Below are positions 19,692 to 27,893 of a stretch of DNA of 64,000 nucleotides, one piece after another; position 1 is the stretch's first letter; each line of letters begins with the position of its first letter. The position numbers and the translations under genes were made by a program. Where the stretch lies: NCBI GenBank assembly GCA_964575095.1, contig CAZNPA010000001.1, forward strand, positions 1-64,000, in the 5' to 3' direction. Origin of the DNA: CAZNPA01 sp964575095 (GTDB lineage Bacteria > Pseudomonadota > Alphaproteobacteria > Rickettsiales > SXRF01). The notes below the pieces were generated by a model that made no database searches, was not told where the DNA came from, and was given only the letters and a program-made list of their open reading frames with translations.

Positions 19692-20542
19692 AAGAATCAA
19701 CCCCCATGCTCATGCCGTCTCCGCGCTTTCCTAAATTGCCGTCATTGTACGATCTGGGCGATTTAGCGGCGGGGACGCTGGAAGTGATTATCGCTGAGGA
19801 TAAAAAAGACATCGAAGCTTCTCAGGAATTGCGCTATCGGGTGTTTTTCGAGGAAATGGGTGCGCCGGCCACGCCGGAAGTCACCAAAAGCAAACGCGAC
19901 CGCGATGCGTTCGATGAGGTGTGCGACCATCTGCTGGTCGTCGATCATCGGTTGGATGGATCGCATAGGGTGGTCGGCACTTATCGCTTGCTCCGGCGTG
20001 AGGCGATGAAAAAGATCGGGCGGTTCTACACAGAGAGCGAGTACGATATCTCCGCCGTGCTGAACCAGCCGGGGGAAATACTGGAAGTCGGCCGCTCGTG
20101 CGTCGATCCGGCTTTCCGTAACCGCGCCGTGATGCAGCTGCTGTGGCGTGGCATCGGCGCCTATGTCTCCAGGTTCAACGTCGTGCTGATGTTCGGCTGC
20201 GCCAGTTTTCACGGCGTCAACCCCGACGATCACGCGATGGCGCTTTCTTACCTTCACCATTACCATTTGGCGCCGAAAGACGTGTGCCCGGTCGCGCTCA
20301 AGGAGCGCTATATCGAAATGAACCGCATGCCTAAAGATGCGGTCGATGTCAAAGCGGCGTTCTCGGCGCTTCCGGCCTTAATCAAAGGCTATCTGCGTTT
20401 AAGCGGGTTTATCGGCGCCGGCGCCGTTGTCGATCCGGAATACAACACCACCGATGTCAGCATTGTCGTGAAAACCGATCGCGTCACTGAAAAATATGCG
20501 CAGCGTTACGGCAAAGATTTCCCGACCCAGAAAGAAGAATAA
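19688..20542 (+). CDS. olsB: L-ornithine N-alpha-acyltransferase OlsB
   Basis: First step of ornithine-lipid synthesis: transfers a 3-hydroxyacyl chain from ACP to ornithine, giving lyso-ornithine lipid. The 284-aa GNAT-fold protein has QELRYRVFFEEMGA, DEVCDHLLVVD, VVGTYRLLRR, EILEVGRSCVDPAFRNRAV and FGCASFHGVNPD, matching OlsB and hemolysin-like GNAT members. The GTG start overlaps the fur stop; an ATG at 19706 is an alternative. olsA follows after 8 bases. Confidence 0.88.
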   Translation: MKESTPMLMPSPRFPKLPSLYDLGDLAAGTLEVIIAEDKKDIEASQELRYRVFFEEMGAPATPEVTKSKRDRDAFDEVCDHLLVVDHRLDGSHRVVGTYRLLRREAMKKIGRFYTESEYDISAVLNQPGEILEVGRSCVDPAFRNRAVMQLLWRGIGAYVSRFNVVLMFGCASFHGVNPDDHAMALSYLHHYHLAPKDVCPVALKERYIEMNRMPKDAVDVKAAFSALPALIKGYLRLSGFIGAGAVVDPEYNTTDVSIVVKTDRVTEKYAQRYGKDFPTQKEE

Positions 20543-20550
20543 CCGTTCCC

Positions 20551-21375
20551 ATGCCGCGCATCGTCAAGCTGATTCCGATCGTAGTCATTCTTATCGTATT
20601 TTTCCTGCCGATATGGCTGGCGAAGCGCTTCGGCAAATTGACGTGGCGCGACCGCCTGTCCTGCTGGTGCTATCGGGCGCTATTGTATGTTATGGGAATC
20701 AAGGTGACGGTGCATGGCCATCCGGGCATGGTGCGGCCGCTACTGGCCGTATCCAATCATCTTTCGTATACGGATGTGTGTGTATTGGGCAGCGCGTTTC
20801 CTTTCCGGTTCACACCCAAGCTGGAAATTGCTTCCTGGCCGGTTATTTCCGCCTATTGCCGCGCCACCGATGCCGTATTCGTCGACCGCAGCCCGGACAA
20901 ATTGGCGGATGCCGCGCGCGATATCAAACAATCGCTTTCGGCCGGGCAGGTGGTGTGCCTGTTTCCGGAGGCGACGACCGGAAACGGAGTGCATCTGCTG
21001 CCGTTCAAGTCCGGATTTTTTCAACTGGCGGCGGAAAGCATTGACGGGCGGGATCTTAGCGTGCAGCCGGTCGCCATCGCCTATACGCGCATCCAGAACC
21101 TTCCGATCGGTTCGTCGCAATGGCCGGGCATTGCCTGGTACGGCGATATGGATCTGGCGCCGCACCTGTGGGAACTGCTGAAACTGGGGCGCATCGATGC
21201 CGAATTGCATTTCCTCGCGCCGGCCACGATGAAGGAGCATGGCGACCGCAAGCGCTTGGCCGCGCATTGCCGGCAGGCGATAGCGGAGGCCATCGCCGCG
21301 GCGCGCGAGCTGCCTAAAAAACCGGTAAAAACGGCGAAATTACCGCTGGGAAACCTGTTTCGCAAGCATCAGTAA
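20551..21375 (+). CDS. olsA: lysophospholipid-type acyltransferase, probably OlsA
   Basis: Second step of ornithine-lipid synthesis, acylating lyso-ornithine lipid (PlsC family). The 274-aa protein has an N-terminal membrane helix (about residues 5-24), the NHLSYTD motif (HX4D catalytic pair) and the LFPEATTGNG substrate motif. Position directly behind olsB favours OlsA over a general 1-acylglycerol-3-phosphate acyltransferase, though bifunctional members exist. Confidence 0.85.
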   Translation: MPRIVKLIPIVVILIVFFLPIWLAKRFGKLTWRDRLSCWCYRALLYVMGIKVTVHGHPGMVRPLLAVSNHLSYTDVCVLGSAFPFRFTPKLEIASWPVISAYCRATDAVFVDRSPDKLADAARDIKQSLSAGQVVCLFPEATTGNGVHLLPFKSGFFQLAAESIDGRDLSVQPVAIAYTRIQNLPIGSSQWPGIAWYGDMDLAPHLWELLKLGRIDAELHFLAPATMKEHGDRKRLAAHCRQAIAEAIAAARELPKKPVKTAKLPLGNLFRKHQ

Positions 21376-21477
21376 TACAAGCGTTATTCGCACTATATTG
21401 TATTCATTCTATTCTTAATCGCGGCTTAATCTATTCATGCTATATATAATAGGTAACCAAGCGAAGGGGGGGCTGCC

Positions 21478-21876
21478 ATGGTATCGTCCGCATTTAACGT
21501 ATCGCTTTCCGGTTTAGCCGCTGCCAGCAAACGGCTGGAAATCAGCGCCAATAACGTCGCCAACCAGTTCAGCACCAAAACCATTGTCGATGGCAAGACC
21601 GTAGATAAGCCCTACACGCCGCAGAAAGTCGATCTGTTATCGTTATCCGGCGGCGGTGTGCAGGCGCAGGTCAGCAACGTCAATCCGGCGACGGTAAAGG
21701 AATTCAACCCCCAGGCCGATAATGCCGATTCTCAGGGCGTTTCCGAGCGCCCGAATGTCGATCCGGCGGAAGAATTCGCCAACCAGCTCATCGCCAGCCA
21801 GACTTACAAAGCCAACCTGAAGGCGATTAGAACGCAAAGCGAAATCTTCAAGAATTTGTTGGATATAGAAACCTGA
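21478..21876 (+). CDS. flagellar basal-body rod-like protein (FlgC-like)
   Basis: The 132-aa protein has an N-terminal rod signature (AFNVSLSGLAAASKRLEISANNVAN) and a C-terminal rod domain (EEFANQLIASQTYKANLKAIRTQSEIFKNLLDI). FlgC and related axial proteins have both at this size. A strong AAGGGGGG site lies 6 bases before the ATG. It is isolated: no other flagellar gene is in the window. It could be a dispersed FlgC or a paralogue. Confidence 0.75.
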   Translation: MVSSAFNVSLSGLAAASKRLEISANNVANQFSTKTIVDGKTVDKPYTPQKVDLLSLSGGGVQAQVSNVNPATVKEFNPQADNADSQGVSERPNVDPAEEFANQLIASQTYKANLKAIRTQSEIFKNLLDIET

Positions 21877-21900
21877 AGATAATTCTGTTATTGTTCCCAA

Positions 21901-22227
21901 ATGAAAAACACTCCCGCCGCCGGTTCGTTTGAAACCTTGCCCATTCCGCAAAAAGGAATACCGAATAATTCGGTCGTACGGTATCGCATCTATAAAGACG
22001 CGGATAATTTTGTCATTGTCCAGGCGGCGACGGCGCTGGAGGCCTATGAGTCCAGCGGCGTCAAGGATGCGGTGAAGATCGAGCGCGAGCGGTTGGATGG
22101 GCAGGCGGTGCTTGGCATGGGTACCTGGAAAGAAGCGGTTGCAGCAGCAGCCCCTGTCGCTGATGCGCCCGCCGCAGCCGCAGCGCCTGCCGCCGAAGCC
22201 CCGGCAGCGGAAAAACCCGCCGCTTAA
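21901..22227 (+). CDS. hypothetical protein with Ala/Pro-rich tail, 108 aa
   Basis: Not recognised. An N-terminal globular part of about 75 residues (VVRYRIYKDADNFVIVQAATALEAYESSGV) is followed by a low-complexity tail of Ala, Pro and Glu. Such tails act as flexible linkers. It begins 24 bases after the FlgC-like gene and may share its transcript. It ends 1 base before the convergent desaturase stop. Confidence 0.55.
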   Translation: MKNTPAAGSFETLPIPQKGIPNNSVVRYRIYKDADNFVIVQAATALEAYESSGVKDAVKIERERLDGQAVLGMGTWKEAVAAAAPVADAPAAAAAPAAEAPAAEKPAA

Positions 22228-22228
22228 C

Positions 22229-23047
22229 TTAAGGCCGCTGTTTAAACGGCCACGCCATCTGCCCCAGGAAGCCTGAAGGAATGCCGCTGCCCGGCACGCC
22301 GAAATGCTGCGGCAGTTTTCCTTCCGGCATATAGAACGTGCCGAAGATGATATCGATCAGCGGGAACGTCGGCGCGAAATTCTTGTTCATGCCTTCCTTC
22401 TCGAACGTATGGTGCCAGCGGTGAAACACCGGGCTGGCGAACACGTATTTGAACGGGCCGAACGTCCAATTTAAATTCGCATGCACCATGGCGGAATAGA
22501 TCATATTAAAGACCGCCATGATCGCGATGGCTTCCGGCGAGAAGCCGACGGCGAGCATCATGACATTGGTAAGCACGAAGGCGAACCAGGTATTGATCGG
22601 GTGGAAGCGGTAGGTGGAAAGCCAGTCCACCTCCGGCGAGGAATGGTGGATGGCGTGAAAGGGCCACAGCGTCTTGCCGTGGAACAGGCGGTGAAACCAG
22701 TAGAGTATGATATCGGAGAGAATGAACACGCACGCCGCCTGCGCCCACAACGGCCACGCGCTTAAAGGTCCAAACCCATGCCGGATATAATCACCGAGCG
22801 TGTCCTGATCGGTGGCGCGGAAGAAAATGGCGATAAAGACGCCGAAGAAAATCACATGCGCGAACCGGTTGAGCAGCGGAATGGCGAAGCTGTAAAGAAT
22901 GTCGGTGACCATGCCCTTGCGCCATAACGGCTGGCCAGCGTTGCACGGTGTCCACCGCGCCAGCAGGCCGAAAGCGATAAAGAACCCGACCAGCCACAGC
23001 GAGGCGTCAAGCCATTCGTTGAGTATGTTGGAAAGGATGGGTGACAT
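22229..23047 (-). CDS. sterol desaturase / fatty acid hydroxylase family membrane protein
   Basis: The 272-aa integral membrane protein has several hydrophobic helices and the di-iron histidine clusters of the family: HRLFH, HAIHHS and HRWHH, with a further HAN. Members hydroxylate or desaturate sterols, fatty acids or carotenoids in the membrane; the substrate here is unknown. It is separated from the Flp genes upstream by a strong terminator. Confidence 0.9.
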   Translation of the reverse strand: MSPILSNILNEWLDASLWLVGFFIAFGLLARWTPCNAGQPLWRKGMVTDILYSFAIPLLNRFAHVIFFGVFIAIFFRATDQDTLGDYIRHGFGPLSAWPLWAQAACVFILSDIILYWFHRLFHGKTLWPFHAIHHSSPEVDWLSTYRFHPINTWFAFVLTNVMMLAVGFSPEAIAIMAVFNMIYSAMVHANLNWTFGPFKYVFASPVFHRWHHTFEKEGMNKNFAPTFPLIDIIFGTFYMPEGKLPQHFGVPGSGIPSGFLGQMAWPFKQRP

Positions 23048-23073
23048 AACGGCTGCCCAAAAAAAAGCCCGCC

Positions 23074-23108
23074 CAAAAAAAAGCCCGCTTTTTCAAGCGG
23101 GCTTTTTT
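23074..23108. terminator. Rho-independent terminator (bidirectional)
   Basis: AAAGCCCGCTT and AAGCGGGCTTT arms flank a short TTTCA loop, with an A-run before and a T-run after, so it can act on both strands. It lies between the Flp pilin stop (23124) and the desaturase start (23047). A second partial copy of the left arm precedes it (23058-23073). Confidence 0.85.
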
Positions 23109-23123
23109 CGTCGAGCGTGACGC

Positions 23124-23288
23124 TTAGCGCGCCAGGCTGTTGGACACCGTGGTGAACAGCGTCGAGAGCTGCGTACCGAGTGCAGCCATAGCCGCGATCG
23201 CCGCTACGGAAATCAACGCCGCGATGAGGCCGTATTCGATGGCCGTTGCACCGCTCTCGCTCTTAATGAAAGATTTAATCATGGTCAT
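23124..23288 (-). CDS. Flp/Fap-type pilin, 54 aa
   Basis: Short gene beginning at ATG 23288 with AAGGAG 8 bases upstream. The protein has a basic leader with the Flp prepilin motif SG|ATAIEYGLIAALIS (Glu at +5 and Tyr at +6), one hydrophobic helix, and a short C-terminus ending in NSLAR. Flp pilins build tight-adherence (Tad) pili. It is nearly identical in layout to the next gene; no tad machinery genes are in the window. Confidence 0.92.
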   Translation of the reverse strand: MTMIKSFIKSESGATAIEYGLIAALISVAAIAAMAALGTQLSTLFTTVSNSLAR

Positions 23289-23337
23289 TGTGTAAGCTCC
23301 TTGGATGAAATTGATACGACTAACACGTAATATAGAA

Positions 23338-23502
23338 TTAGCGTGCCAGACTATTCTTAACAGTATTGAACGTTGTAGACAACTGGGTACCTAAGGCACT
23401 CATTGCCGAAATCGCCGCTATAGAAATCAACGCGGCAATCAGGCCATACTCAATGGCCGTCGCACCACTTTCTTCTCTAAGGAGACGTGTGATAGTACTC
23501 AT
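23338..23502 (-). CDS. Flp/Fap-type pilin, 54 aa (tandem paralogue)
   Basis: The start at 23502 is chosen because GGAG lies 9 bases upstream; longer in-frame starts add no motif. Like its neighbour it has SG|ATAIEYGLIAALIS, a single helix and the same NSLAR end, differing mainly in the leader and a few core residues. The pair are recent duplicates likely transcribed together, this one first. The terminator at 23527-23550 shields it from the phage-side genes. Confidence 0.9.
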   Translation of the reverse strand: MSTITRLLREESGATAIEYGLIAALISIAAISAMSALGTQLSTTFNTVKNSLAR

Positions 23503-23526
23503 AAACATGAACTCCATCAATGGTTC

Positions 23527-23550
23527 AAAAAAACGCTGATATAAATCAGC
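23527..23550 (-). terminator. possible Rho-independent terminator at the left edge of the element
   Basis: On the reverse strand a GCTGAT/ATCAGC stem with a TTAT loop is followed by G and seven T. The 6-bp stem is short, so strength is uncertain. It would end transcripts of the reverse-strand genes at 23.7-24.8 kb before the Flp genes. The flanking spacer (23551-23681) is AT-rich with no other feature seen. Confidence 0.45.
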
Positions 23551-23681
23551 TAGGAGCTAGTCTAGCAAATGCGTCAATTTATGGCAAGAAAAAAAGGGTT
23601 AAATAGTAATTAAAATCAATGGGTTTTAGAAGAAATGCATCTGACTTTTAGCACGCAAGTCGGAAAAATATTGGTAAAATT

Positions 23682-24215
23682 TTAGCGATGCCCGCGCTCC
23701 CAGTGTTTCACGAGTATATCAAGTCCGGACTGGATTTGCGCGATTTCGTCGTCGTATTTTTTTATATTTTTTATCGACGCCACCGAGCGTAGGTTTAAAA
23801 ATTTCGGACGCTCGTTATGGATGCATAAATTCATCACCGGCAATGCCAGTTTTCTCAAAGACAGTTTTTCTATCACTTCATTGTATTCTTTTTCGCGCGA
23901 GCTCCGCCATTCCGGGTCGTCGGTTTTGGTTTCGCTACCGCCCAGATGCGTGGTATCGATGGCGCGCACGCCCGGAGCTCCGTGCTTCAGCGTATAAAGC
24001 CAGCGCAGGTGGATGCCGCACCAATGCTGCTCCGGTGTAATGATGCCGCGTTCCAGACACAGATCCAGCGCTTCGATCGTCTCCTGTTTCAGGCGCTTCA
24101 TCACCAGTTCCGGCGTGCCGGTATCGCGGCCGGGCTTGGTTATCCTCGGCCGGCCGCGCCTGCGCGGAAAGCGTAAGATGGCCGCCGTCGGCTTTTCCTT
24201 GTCGATAGTGTCCAT
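23682..24215 (-). CDS. hypothetical protein with AT-hook-like motif, 177 aa
   Basis: Not assigned to a family. ATG 24215 has GAGGT 7 bases upstream; the longer frame to 24245 lacks this. A basic segment RRRGRPRITK near residue 20 resembles an AT-hook. A helical domain follows with RGIITPEQHWCGIHLRWLYTLKHGAPG, then a basic C-terminus. It is probably DNA-binding and paired with the gene upstream, with an 11-base gap. Located at the left end of the phage-like element on the reverse strand, so a regulator or packaging accessory is possible. Confidence 0.6.
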   Translation of the reverse strand: MDTIDKEKPTAAILRFPRRRGRPRITKPGRDTGTPELVMKRLKQETIEALDLCLERGIITPEQHWCGIHLRWLYTLKHGAPGVRAIDTTHLGGSETKTDDPEWRSSREKEYNEVIEKLSLRKLALPVMNLCIHNERPKFLNLRSVASIKNIKKYDDEIAQIQSGLDILVKHWERGHR

Positions 24216-24226
24216 GCATACCTCGT

Positions 24227-24751
24227 TTATGCGTGCGCATTCCATGGTCCGACAATCACCTGCGATCGGGGCGAATCACCGTCGTCGGCGGGGTCTGGAT
24301 TTTTATGCGCCCGCATTTTTTTGAGCCGCTGACGGTATAGCTTGCGCTCGATATAGCGTTTCCCTTCACCGGGCGCGGCGCGCCACGCCACCGGCGACAT
24401 CAGCGCGCGTTTGGCCTTGCAGCGCACGTAATCCGGATCCATGTCCGCCAGTACGCAGACCAGAATAAAATCTTTGCTGTTTCCGCTCAGCCATTCGGTG
24501 GCGGCGTGCTTATGATAGCGATGCTCCGGATGCCGCGACCGGCTGAGCGCATCCATCATCGCTTGCGTAATCACCGCGATCCACAGCGCCGTTTCGCCGC
24601 GTGCCGTGTCATACGGGCCTTCAAGCCACGAGAAAATATCGGGCGATGGTTTTTTATTTTTTATCGGATGGGGAGAGGGTGGTTTTAGGGAGGAAGGCGC
24701 TGGGTTGGTGATGATGATCGTGTTTTCTGCCGTCTGTGTAAGATGTATCAT
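24227..24751 (-). CDS. hypothetical protein, 174 aa
   Basis: Not recognised. The N-terminal 40 residues are Pro/Lys-rich and probably disordered. The core contains GETALWIAVITQAMMDALSRS, then HKHAATEWLSGNSKDFILVCVLADMDPDYVRCKAKRAL, and a very basic tail. Composition suggests nucleic-acid binding. It is transcribed just before the 177-aa gene and away from the structural genes. The 276-base spacer upstream holds only the palindromic element at 24935-25015. Confidence 0.55.
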   Translation of the reverse strand: MIHLTQTAENTIIITNPAPSSLKPPSPHPIKNKKPSPDIFSWLEGPYDTARGETALWIAVITQAMMDALSRSRHPEHRYHKHAATEWLSGNSKDFILVCVLADMDPDYVRCKAKRALMSPVAWRAAPGEGKRYIERKLYRQRLKKMRAHKNPDPADDGDSPRSQVIVGPWNAHA

Positions 24752-24934
24752 AATAAGACCCCCGCTATTGTAATGGTGTTATGTTGAGACAGGTATCAGG
24801 CTTGAGTGGCAGCAATTATGGATGTATCCAGAATTCATATAGATATATCCTAATTTTTAATACAGGAAGAGGAATTTTTAAAATTTCTTACAACTTATAG
24901 GGGAATATGTCCAAATGTAAGAAAAGTGTACAGC

Positions 24935-25015
24935 TGTCATCCCCGCGAAGACGGTGATATCCATCGCAACGCGAAAGATGTGGATAAGGAGATTCCAGCC
25001 TTCACGGGAATGACA
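24935..25015. repeat. 81-bp imperfect palindromic element
   Basis: The ends TGTCATCCCCG and CGGGAATGACA are imperfect inverted copies, and a GATATCC/GGATAA pair lies inside. Ends resemble those of the element at 14478-14599. It sits just beyond the 3' end of the reverse-strand gene at 25028, where it may also form a terminator-like structure followed by an A/T-rich run. Confidence 0.6.
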
Positions 25016-25027
25016 AAAAATAAGTTA

Positions 25028-25516
25028 TTAAAAATGCCCCGCCATATTCTTCCCGCAGCCGTCCTCATCCTCTTCTCCATCCAATATATTGGATAGGAAA
25101 TAAGGCCGTTTGCATTTGGCGCGTGCCGCACGGTGTTCGTGCTTCTCATCTTCGGTCAGTGTCAGCATGTCTTGAAAATCAGTTCCGTTGGGATCGTCGA
25201 TCAATTGCCCGTCAACGGCGCAGGCCAGCACCGCGTCTTCGAGCTCGTGATGCGTATACCACGATAGCGGTCGCCCTAACCGGCGCAATTCCTCGACCAC
25301 GCGCTGCGGCAGCGCGACGCCGTTGATAGTCACTTCATTATGCACGGATTTTGCACACGGCGCGCCGCCTTCAAACCCGACGCACGCGTGCAGGTTTCCG
25401 AGCATATTCTCCGAACAATCTACGGCAAGGTAAGCCATGCCATCATCATAGCAAACCCGCCGCTTTTTCGGGTTACGTCTTGATGAATACGCATGTGACA
25501 GAACGGTGACAGTCAT
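25028..25516 (-). CDS. hypothetical protein, Cys/His-rich, 162 aa
   Basis: Not recognised. The first ATG (25516) has an excellent GGAAGGGGG site 3 bases upstream. An internal start at 25438 (AYLAVDC) is possible. The protein has six or more cysteines (VDCSEN, HACVG, APCAK, VLACAV, KCKR, DGCGK) spread along the chain, an RVVEELRRLGRPLSWYTHHELEDAV helix region, and an acidic EDEKHEHRAA stretch. It could be a metal-binding accessory protein; reverse strand, upstream of the terminase genes. Confidence 0.55.
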   Translation of the reverse strand: MTVTVLSHAYSSRRNPKKRRVCYDDGMAYLAVDCSENMLGNLHACVGFEGGAPCAKSVHNEVTINGVALPQRVVEELRRLGRPLSWYTHHELEDAVLACAVDGQLIDDPNGTDFQDMLTLTEDEKHEHRAARAKCKRPYFLSNILDGEEDEDGCGKNMAGHF

Positions 25517-25589
25517 TTTCCCCCTTCCGGGGCATGGGAAGCGCTGATAGTGCTCAATAATGTAGATTCTTATATTCCATCTTATTTAC

Positions 25590-26042
25590 ATGGCTTCTCT
25601 TATGACCTACGCACAAACGCTACCCGTTGCCGAAGACCAACTGGCTTTATTGCCCGAAGAGCCGGCTACTCCCGCTACCGTCAAACGTCGCGGCAAAGCC
25701 GACGATCTTAGTCGCTTAAAAAAGATCGCGCGCGCGATGCTAAAACAGCTCGAAACCCGCGTAGAAGAGGCAGCAAATCCGACCAAAACTGTCGAAAACG
25801 CACCGCAAATCGAGGCAAAAACCAAGAAAAAGAAGTCAGATTCCGCGCCTGTTGGCCGCGACTCTCCGCTTTCGACGCTGGTAACGCTGACCGAACTTAT
25901 CATCAAGATTGATCAGGCGATTTCGAAAAAAACATCGGGCGTTTCGGGTGACTACCCGGCCTATACCGGCGAGGCGCTGACCGATGCCGACGTGGCGCTG
26001 GTCGAGGCGTTTGTCGAGCGCGTCAGGAATCAGCCGGTATAA
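25590..26042 (+). CDS. hypothetical protein, candidate small terminase subunit, 150 aa
   Basis: It stands directly before the large terminase gene, where small terminase (or GTA g1) is expected. The N-terminal region is basic (KRRGKADDLSRLKKIARAMLKQLE), followed by a Lys-rich linker and a helical part, STLVTLTELIIKIDQAI. The size fits TerS, but no diagnostic helix-turn-helix can be named. Its 3' end overlaps the reverse-strand 101-aa gene by 13 bases. Confidence 0.5.
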   Translation: MASLMTYAQTLPVAEDQLALLPEEPATPATVKRRGKADDLSRLKKIARAMLKQLETRVEEAANPTKTVENAPQIEAKTKKKKSDSAPVGRDSPLSTLVTLTELIIKIDQAISKKTSGVSGDYPAYTGEALTDADVALVEAFVERVRNQPV

Positions 26043-26335
26043 GAAGAGGTTGCACGGAAATATTTCCAGCGCAGGCTGTGCTCGCAGACATAGAGCTCAT
26101 CCCATATTTTGCGGCGCGGGCTGTGGTCGAGAAGCGCTTGAGTTTCCTCGTTCTCGCGGCGCAGGCGGTCTTTAATCTGCTGAATTTTCTGTAGCGCTTC
26201 CGCCGGCGTGATCCAGTCGGATTTGACGCGGGCATTTTCGTTGGCAGGCAAAGGCATAGCTGAGTCGGACAGGGCGGCAACCGGTTGCACGCCCTCCGCC
26301 GTCACCATCCACGGATGGCACGCGCCGTACACCAT
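26030..26335 (-). CDS. hypothetical protein, 101 aa
   Basis: Not recognised. ATG 26335 is supported by GGGAG 6 bases upstream; the longer frame to 26440 would run into the terL start. The protein has a WITPAEALQKIQQIKDRLRRENEETQALL coiled-coil-like helix and an aromatic-rich end (YVCEHSLRWKYFRA). It lies between, and antisense to, the candidate small terminase and terL. It could be a regulator of packaging genes. Confidence 0.5.
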   Translation of the reverse strand: MVYGACHPWMVTAEGVQPVAALSDSAMPLPANENARVKSDWITPAEALQKIQQIKDRLRRENEETQALLDHSPRRKIWDELYVCEHSLRWKYFRATSSYTG

Positions 26336-26401
26336 ATCATCTCCCGTTTTATATTTTTTTGACCGCTGCTTAACGGCGGTTTCACTATAGCCGAAAGCGT
26401 T

Positions 26402-27808
26402 ATGACTGAAAACAAAAATGTATCCTATTGGTATCACCAATTATTAAAGCATGATTTTGCTACATTTATCGGGAAAACCATGGCGACGGTAAACCCGGCG
26501 ACGGCGTATTTGCCCAACTGGCATATCGACCTGATCGCCGAATATCTTGAGGCCGCGCGCAGCAGCAAAATCACGCGGCTTATCATCAACATGCCGCCGC
26601 GCTCCTTAAAATCGATCTGCGTCAGCGTCGCCTGGCCGGCGTGGCTGCTCGGCCACAATCCCGCCGCGCGCATCATGGCCGCCAGCTACGCGCAGGCGCT
26701 TTCGGTGAAACACTCGCTCGACAGCCGCCTTGTCATCGGATCGCCCTGGTATCGCAGGATTTTTCCGCAGCTTCTGCTCACCTCCGACCAGAACGAAAAA
26801 CACAAATTCATGACCAACTGGCGCGGCTTCCGTTTCGCAACATCGGTCGGCGGCGGCACCACCGGCGAGGGCGGAAATTTCCTGATATTAGACGATCCTA
26901 TCAGCCCGGCGCAGGCGATGAGCAAAAACGCGCGCGACGACGTGAACCACTGGTTCGACCACACTTTCGCCAGTCGCCTCGACGACAAGAAAAAAGGCGT
27001 GATCGTGCTGGTGATGCAGCGCCTGCATGCCGAGGATTTGACCGGATATTTGCTGGCCAAAGGCGGCTGGAAACATTTGTGCCTGCCGGCAGTCGCCGCC
27101 GCGCCGGAAATATATGATTTCGGCAAAGTGCAAAAAACGCGCGCGGCCGGAGAATTATTGCACGAAAAACGCGAAAACACCGAATCGATCGCCCGCGCAA
27201 AAATCGAATTGGGCAGCGCCGCCTTCGCCGCGCAATACCAGCAGCAGCCAATCCCCGAGGAAAGCGCCTTGGTAAGATCGTGGTGGTTCAAGCGCTTCGC
27301 CGCCGCGCCCGATAGCGCGGAACGCATCGTGCAAAGCTGGGATACCGCCATCAAAAGCGGCAGCCACAACGACGCCAGCTCCTGCCTGACATTTGCCGAG
27401 CATCAAGGCAAAAGTTATTTGCTGGATGCGCAATCGATGCGCGCCGAATACCCGGATTTGAAACGCACATTCTACGCGCTGGCTGAACGCTTCAAGCCGC
27501 ACGCGATTCTGATAGAGGACCGCGCCAGTGGGCAGCAATTGCTGCAAGACGCGCGGCGCGAAAACGCATTGCCGCTGATTGCCGTCAATCCCAAAGGCGA
27601 CAAGGTCACGCGCTTTGCCGCCGTCACCGCGCTGATGGAAGCGGGCAGGGTGCTGCTGCCGGAACAGGCGCCGTGGCTTGCCGATTTCGAGAGCGAATTA
27701 TTTTCCTTCCCCGCCGGCGCCCACGACGACCAGGTGGACGCCTTCACGCAATATCTCGACTGGCTGCGCGGGAGTACGTGGGGGAAGTTGCGGATTCGTC
27801 CTATATAA
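26402..27808 (+). CDS. terL: phage terminase large subunit
   Basis: ATP-driven DNA packaging motor and headful nuclease. The 468-aa product has the atypical Walker A MPPRSLKS (about residue 63) and Walker B FLILDDP. Coupling motif follows, then the C-terminal RNase H-like nuclease with SWDTAIKSG, ILIEDRASGQ and GAHDDQVDA carrying the acidic residues. This is the terminase_6-like type and differs from the GRGAGKT-type RcGTA TerL, so packaging and tail modules may have separate origins. Divergent from the 101-aa gene. Confidence 0.93.
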   Translation: MTENKNVSYWYHQLLKHDFATFIGKTMATVNPATAYLPNWHIDLIAEYLEAARSSKITRLIINMPPRSLKSICVSVAWPAWLLGHNPAARIMAASYAQALSVKHSLDSRLVIGSPWYRRIFPQLLLTSDQNEKHKFMTNWRGFRFATSVGGGTTGEGGNFLILDDPISPAQAMSKNARDDVNHWFDHTFASRLDDKKKGVIVLVMQRLHAEDLTGYLLAKGGWKHLCLPAVAAAPEIYDFGKVQKTRAAGELLHEKRENTESIARAKIELGSAAFAAQYQQQPIPEESALVRSWWFKRFAAAPDSAERIVQSWDTAIKSGSHNDASSCLTFAEHQGKSYLLDAQSMRAEYPDLKRTFYALAERFKPHAILIEDRASGQQLLQDARRENALPLIAVNPKGDKVTRFAAVTALMEAGRVLLPEQAPWLADFESELFSFPAGAHDDQVDAFTQYLDWLRGSTWGKLRIRPI

Positions 27809-27893
27809 AAATCAGAACGTTAGAAGGAATCCATGCCTTAGAATGTCATTGAATCTTAATATTTGCGCTGATTGAAACGGGATATAATGCTGG